DNA of 64,000 nt from assembly GCF_900156735.1 (NCBI RefSeq), contig NZ_FTOL01000003.1, positions 496,001 to 560,000 on the forward strand, given 5' to 3'. Of this stretch, positions 60,813-64,000 are shown piece after piece. Below the pieces are notes generated by a model, which saw only the letters and a program-made list of their open reading frames with translations, did no database searches and was not told where the DNA came from. Numbering within the stretch: position 1 is the stretch's first letter; each line of letters starts with the position of its first letter. The position numbers and the translations under genes were made by a program. Source of the stretch: Chryseobacterium ureilyticum (GTDB lineage: Bacteria; Bacteroidota; Bacteroidia; Flavobacteriales; Weeksellaceae).

Positions 60813-61971
60813 CTGTAGTCGCAATTTTGAATTTAATGGATACGATCTTACCGTTGTCTTTTTTCATTTCTATTACATTCAGATTCTTGAGGGATGTAGT
60901 AGGGGTTGTAACGAGGGTGATATACTTTTGTTTGTCTATTTTTTCAATACCATAGGTGTTGTTGTCATACACCTGATAAATAACCGCATTATTACTGATT
61001 AAGTTTTCCAGCTGATTTCTTTTCTGCTTAATAAGGGCTACCTGTTCTTCTGAATTTCCTGTAATATCTTTTCTGGAGAAATAATAAGCCGCCATCTTGT
61101 AATCATCAGGTTTAAGCTCGATTTTTTCTTCTCCAGGAGCATTCTCCAGGTTTCTGTTGACTTCCAGCGGTTCATAAAATGCAGCACTGATCTTCATTTT
61201 AAGGTTTTTATCCTTGGTAGAATATGAAAAACACTCGCCTGGTTTTATTTTATACATCAAAGGAGATTCGTTTTCCTTGATTACCATTATGTCTAATGTG
61301 TTAATCACAGAAACACCTCTGTCCTTATCGATAAAACAATACGTGTAAGTTTTTGAAAAAAGAACGTCTTTGAATCCTAACAAACCAGTAATTGCAATTA
61401 ATACTGAAGTAATAAGGGCCCAAGCATTCTTTTTGAAGAAATTTTTCTTAGTTGGAATTGTTGAAGTTTCAACTTCAGTTGTGGTTGTTGGTTTTTTATT
61501 AACTTCTTGATTTTCAGTGTTTGTTTTTTGTAAATCAGCGTTTTTGGGAGTCTGGATTTCAACTTTTTTAGGCTGAATTTCAGTTTTTAGAAGTTCAGGA
61601 GCTTCAGAAACTGTTTTTTCCAATTCATTGATGTCTTCTTCTTCCAGATTTTCATTTTCCAATAATAATTCTCCGGCAAAAAGATGCTGTTTTTTGAATT
61701 CGTACCATGAGTCGTAACCCGCATAAATACTCAATAAATTGAGCATGTCAATTCTTGGTAATTTGGTGACCGGTGAGTTTTTGAAATACGTGTAAAATGA
61801 TTTTTCGCTGATGTTACCTTTCGCTTTTTTGCGTAGGTCTTCCTGAAAATATATGATATCTATACCCTTCCACTTGGATATGTCATCCTGCGAAGGGGTA
61901 TATTCTTTTAAATATTGACCTTGGACATCCTTTTTTAGCTGTTCAAAGTGTAATAGATCTAAATCTGTCAA
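60796..61971 (-). CDS. Single-pass membrane protein with HTH-like N-terminus, 391 aa
   Basis: I do not recognise a named family. The N-terminal 105 residues (SEKSFYTYFKNSPVTKLPR, LNLLSIYAGYDSWYEF) resemble helix-turn-helix-like N-terminal domains found on diverse Bacteroidetes proteins. A Pro/Thr/Glu/Lys-rich linker (about 110-175) follows, then one membrane segment (WALITSVLIAITGLLGF, near 185-203) and a periplasmic C-terminal domain. The layout suggests a membrane-bound transcription regulator or signal-transfer protein. The lipoprotein gene downstream overlaps it. Its promoter mirrors that of the Ala-rich gene across the divergent gap. Confidence 0.7.
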   Translation of the reverse strand: MTDLDLLHFEQLKKDVQGQYLKEYTPSQDDISKWKGIDIIYFQEDLRKKAKGNISEKSFYTYFKNSPVTKLPRIDMLNLLSIYAGYDSWYEFKKQHLFAGELLLENENLEEEDINELEKTVSEAPELLKTEIQPKKVEIQTPKNADLQKTNTENQEVNKKPTTTTEVETSTIPTKKNFFKKNAWALITSVLIAITGLLGFKDVLFSKTYTYCFIDKDRGVSVINTLDIMVIKENESPLMYKIKPGECFSYSTKDKNLKMKISAAFYEPLEVNRNLENAPGEEKIELKPDDYKMAAYYFSRKDITGNSEEQVALIKQKRNQLENLISNNAVIYQVYDNNTYGIEKIDKQKYITLVTTPTTSLKNLNVIEMKKDNGKIVSIKFKIATTDEKNK

Positions 61972-62031
61972 TTTTTTTTAAAATAATTAAATTGTTGATT
62001 ATCAGTTATGTTTTTTTGTAAAACTATTTTA

Positions 62032-62063
62032 CAAAGGTATTACAATTATTTTTCATAGACAAA
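62032..62063 (-). promoter_or_regulatory. Promoter of the membrane-regulator gene, TTTG-N20-TACCTTTG
   Basis: The minus-strand -7 box TACCTTTG at 62032-62039 and TTTG at 62060-62063. The box is a mirror of the plus-strand one at 62078-62085, together forming the inverted repeat ACAAAGGTAT / ATACCTTTGT. Confidence 0.6.
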
Positions 62064-62077
62064 CTTTCTAACTGCTA

Positions 62078-62085
62078 TACCTTTG
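62078..62085 (+). promoter_or_regulatory. -7 box (TACCTTTG) of the Ala-rich lipoprotein gene
   Basis: An exact TAnnTTTG box 69 bp before the ATG, divergent from the identical box of the neighbouring gene. Confidence 0.55.
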
Positions 62086-62154
62086 TCTTGTTCAAATAAC
62101 AGAACAGAAGAAAATTTTATAAAACAATATTAACAAAATTAAATTTAATTTATT

Positions 62155-62484
62155 ATGAAAAAGTCATTATTCGTAGCTGCTATCGCTGCAATCTCTCTAG
62201 TTGCTTGTAAAAAAACTGACGCTACAGCTACTGAAGGTACAACTGATTCTGCTGCTGCTACTGTAGCTGATTCTGCTGCTACTGTAACTGATTCTGCTGC
62301 TAAAGTTGTTGATTCTGCTGCAACTACTGCTGTAGAAGCTACTAAAGATGCTGCTGCTGCTACTACTGCTGCTGGAGCTGAAGTTGCTAAAGATGCTGCT
62401 AAAGGTGCTGCTGACGCTGCTAAAGGTGCTGCTGATGCTGCTAAAGGTGCTGCTGATGCTGCTAAAGATGCTGCTAAGAAATAA
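62155..62484 (+). CDS. Ala-rich repeat lipoprotein, 109 aa
   Basis: This low-complexity lipoprotein has Cys18 (AAISLVACKKTDA). The body is Ala, Asp, Lys, Thr and Val in two repeat types: (A/T)TVxDSAA units in the first half and three to four GAADAAK units in the second (about 62400-62470, a 21-bp tandem DNA repeat). It should form an amphipathic helix like LEA or Lpp-type proteins. A structural or stress-related envelope role is a guess. A Ser-rich ORF on the other strand is its antisense shadow. Confidence 0.8.
   Translation: MKKSLFVAAIAAISLVACKKTDATATEGTTDSAAATVADSAATVTDSAAKVVDSAATTAVEATKDAAAATTAAGAEVAKDAAKGAADAAKGAADAAKGAADAAKDAAKK
62400..62470 (+). repeat. 21-bp tandem repeat encoding GAADAAK
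   Basis: About three near-perfect copies of a 21-bp unit with GCTGCT-rich codons lie inside the Ala-rich lipoprotein gene. Copy number could vary by slippage. Confidence 0.75.
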
Positions 62485-62510
62485 TTCTAGCTTAAGCTTA
62501 AAAATAAAAG

Positions 62511-62537
62511 AACCGTTTCCCTGTGAAACGGTTTTTT
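62511..62537 (+). terminator. Terminator of the Ala-rich lipoprotein gene
   Basis: A 9-bp stem (62511-62519 with 62525-62533) with a 5-base loop is followed by T. Confidence 0.9.
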
Positions 62538-62599
62538 TATGCTTTATAATCAATCATTCCCTTAGCCTGCATCGAAGGTGAAGTAGTCTATAATAAATA

Positions 62600-62628
62600 A
62601 AAGGAATATAGCGATGTTATATTCCTTT
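62600..62628 (-). terminator. Terminator of the SpoU methyltransferase gene
   Basis: An 11-bp stem (62600-62610 with 62618-62628) with a 7-base loop lies 6 bp after the stop on the minus strand. Confidence 0.75.
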
Positions 62629-62633
62629 AGTGT

Positions 62634-63401
62634 TTATCCTTTCTTTTGTTTTAAAGATTCATAGCAGGTGATTGCTACGGCATTACTTAGATTTAAAGAA
62701 TCTATACTTCCAGCCATCGGAATCAGAGTGTTTTTTCCTTTTCCAATCCAGAAATTACTTAACCCGGAATGTTCTGTACCAAATAAAACGGCAGAACGCT
62801 GCGTGAAATCTCTTTTATAAAGATCTTCAGCAGTTTCATCCATCAATGTTGTATAGATATTAAAACTGTTTTTCTTAAGAAATTCGAATGTTTCTTCGTT
62901 TTCAGCCTGATAAACTTCCATTCCGAAAAGGCAGCCTACGCTTGATCTGATTACATTTGGGTTATAAAAATCTGTTTTTCCATCAGCAACAATCAGGGCA
63001 TCTACTCCAAATGCTTCACAGCTTCTCAGTATAGCACCTAAATTTCCCGGTTTTTCTACTCCTTCAACGATGATAACAGTGGAATTATCTTTTGGTTTAT
63101 AAGATGTAAGAGGAGTGTCTTTTGTTTTATATACACCAATAATCCCTTCGGAACTGCCTCTGTAAGCTATTTTTTCATATACTTTATCGCTTACATAATG
63201 AATTTTCCCATTAGGAAGCTTTTCCTTAAAGATATTTTCACAGATAAAGAATTCCACAGGCTCAAAATCATATTGTATGGCTCTTGCATTTTCCTGCTGC
63301 CCCTCTACAACGAATACGTTTGATTTTTTACGAAACCTGTTGTCAGTAAGAAGCTTAGTGACATTTTTTATTTTTTCGTTTTGAAAACTTTCTATCAACA
63401 T
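62634..63401 (-). CDS. TrmH/SpoU-family RNA 2'-O-methyltransferase
   Basis: This SPOUT methyltransferase probably modifies ribose in rRNA or tRNA. An N-terminal RNA-binding domain (SNVFVVEGQQENARA) precedes the knotted catalytic domain, which has VEGVEKPGNLGAILRSCEAFG, NPNVIRSSVGCLFGM, FGTEHSGLS and IPMAGSIDSLNLSNAVAI, the three SpoU motifs. 255 residues, close to RlmB-like enzymes. The exact RNA target cannot be told. Confidence 0.93.
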   Translation of the reverse strand: MLIESFQNEKIKNVTKLLTDNRFRKKSNVFVVEGQQENARAIQYDFEPVEFFICENIFKEKLPNGKIHYVSDKVYEKIAYRGSSEGIIGVYKTKDTPLTSYKPKDNSTVIIVEGVEKPGNLGAILRSCEAFGVDALIVADGKTDFYNPNVIRSSVGCLFGMEVYQAENEETFEFLKKNSFNIYTTLMDETAEDLYKRDFTQRSAVLFGTEHSGLSNFWIGKGKNTLIPMAGSIDSLNLSNAVAITCYESLKQKKG

Positions 63402-63421
63402 TTCGCAAAATTATGCAAAAT

Positions 63422-64000
63422 TTATGATTGAACTTCTCTAGTTTTTATAAAAAGGGTTTTCCCAGTAATCTGAAATGTCTTTTTCTTCTTCTTTTTATCG
63501 TAAATCACGATACCTGTAATAAGAATTATAGATAAAAGTTTATAAAGGTTCCCATAAAAGTTTCCGGAAACATTCTCCGATACATTGAATACTTCCCAAT
63601 ATAGGTTCATGAAAAAATGTAGAAATATAGCAGCCCAAATATTGAAATCTTGTTCAAAATATACCCATGTGAAAAATACAGAACCTAAAAATGTAATGGC
63701 AAATATCTCAATAAGTTCTATTGTGTTCTGACTTTGATATAAGTGAACCTGCGCAAATAATAAAGATCCGAATAATATAGAAGAAAGAAATCCCAGTTTA
63801 GTAAACCTAAATAATATTCCTATGAGAAAGGCTCTGAATATGATTTCCTCAAAAAATGCTGATGAAATAGTATTGATGAACAGTGACTCAAAGCTGAGTG
63901 TATGTGCTATTTTAAAATGTAATATGTATCCAATTAAAATGGGAAAGGTTCCAATGAATGCTAGGGTAAAGCCTTTAAGTACATTTTGATCTAAAGAGAA
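63422..64000 (-). CDS. CPBP-family intramembrane protease (N-terminus outside window)
   Basis: The minus-strand frame is open from the stop at 63422 to the window edge (193 codons). The internal Met at 63610 is not the start. Three CPBP/Abi motifs are present: FFEEIIFRAF (EExxxR), FAQVHLYQ (FxxxH) and FLHFFMN (HxxxN). Hydrophobic segments alternate with these. CPBP proteins are membrane glutamic or metal proteases, such as the CAAX protease Rce1, and some give bacteriocin self-immunity. The tail is Lys-rich. The substrate is unknown. Confidence 0.85.
   Translation of the reverse strand, partial: FSLDQNVLKGFTLAFIGTFPILIGYILHFKIAHTLSFESLFINTISSAFFEEIIFRAFLIGILFRFTKLGFLSSILFGSLLFAQVHLYQSQNTIELIEIFAITFLGSVFFTWVYFEQDFNIWAAIFLHFFMNLYWEVFNVSENVSGNFYGNLYKLLSIILITGIVIYDKKKKKKTFQITGKTLFIKTREVQS

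Noticed and set aside
62197..62553. A Ser-rich minus-strand ORF of 118 codons
   Set aside because: It is the antisense of the Ala-rich repeat gene. GCT codons read as AGC on the other strand, which explains the Ser runs.

Overview
The window is about 36-38% GC and reads as one contiguous chromosome segment from a flavobacterium of the Weeksellaceae type. Chryseobacterium is the best guess, made from gene content alone. Signs of the Bacteroidetes are SusC/SusD pairs, type IX secretion (T9SS) sorting tails, bacillithiol ligase BshC, LptD and GYDIA-type GHMP kinase families, -7 promoter boxes of the form TAnnTTTG, and no Shine-Dalgarno sequences. Several starts are TTG or GTG. The window opens inside infB and closes inside a CPBP-family membrane protease gene, so both end genes are partial.

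Layout. 1-16.6 kb: infB 3' part, a secreted hypothetical, a SusC/SusD pair, a Porin_10-type porin, bshC, a four-LysM protein, fabD with a GYDIA kinase, and pckA. 16.7-22 kb: aroQ, then a SAM-I (S-box) riboswitch leading a second SusC/SusD pair. 22.1-23.2 kb: two hypothetical lipoproteins. 23.4-33.9 kb: a divalent-metal efflux island (DUF6660-type protein, CzcA-TolC fusion, CzcB adaptor, bestrophin, CDF exporter, Fur-family regulator, Zn/Cd-type P-ATPase). 34.5-40.2 kb: a copper-type cluster (two related CxGKC small proteins, YHS lipoprotein, SCO protein, exported superoxide dismutase, MbnP-like lipoprotein, MbnH-like di-haem enzyme, outer-membrane protein). 40.4-47.5 kb: a cobalamin riboswitch followed by a BtuB-like receptor, a BtuG-like propeller lipoprotein, another surface lipoprotein and a T9SS-secreted propeller protein. 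47.7-49.5 kb: two paralogous T9SS proteins. 49.8-51.4 kb: four tRNA-Glu genes around rpsT. 51.4-64 kb: amidase, lptD, ridA, a Do-family protease, trhO, 5-formyl-THF cyclo-ligase, a membrane-anchored putative regulator facing an Ala-rich repeat lipoprotein, a SpoU methyltransferase and the CPBP protease.

How the parts work together. Two riboswitches drive outer-membrane uptake systems that meet in methionine metabolism: SAM senses the methionine pool, and B12 is the cofactor of MetH. The efflux island appears to carry its own regulator. A palindrome TGCAATnnnATTGCA lies at the same distance from the -7 box in front of both the RND pump and the P-type ATPase, and the second copy is embedded in the 3' end of the Fur-family gene. 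The MbnP/MbnH cluster is the strongest candidate for a little-described system: a probably surface-exposed copper lipoprotein, a MauG-like enzyme that could modify it, and small Cys-motif membrane proteins that I cannot place in a characterised family.
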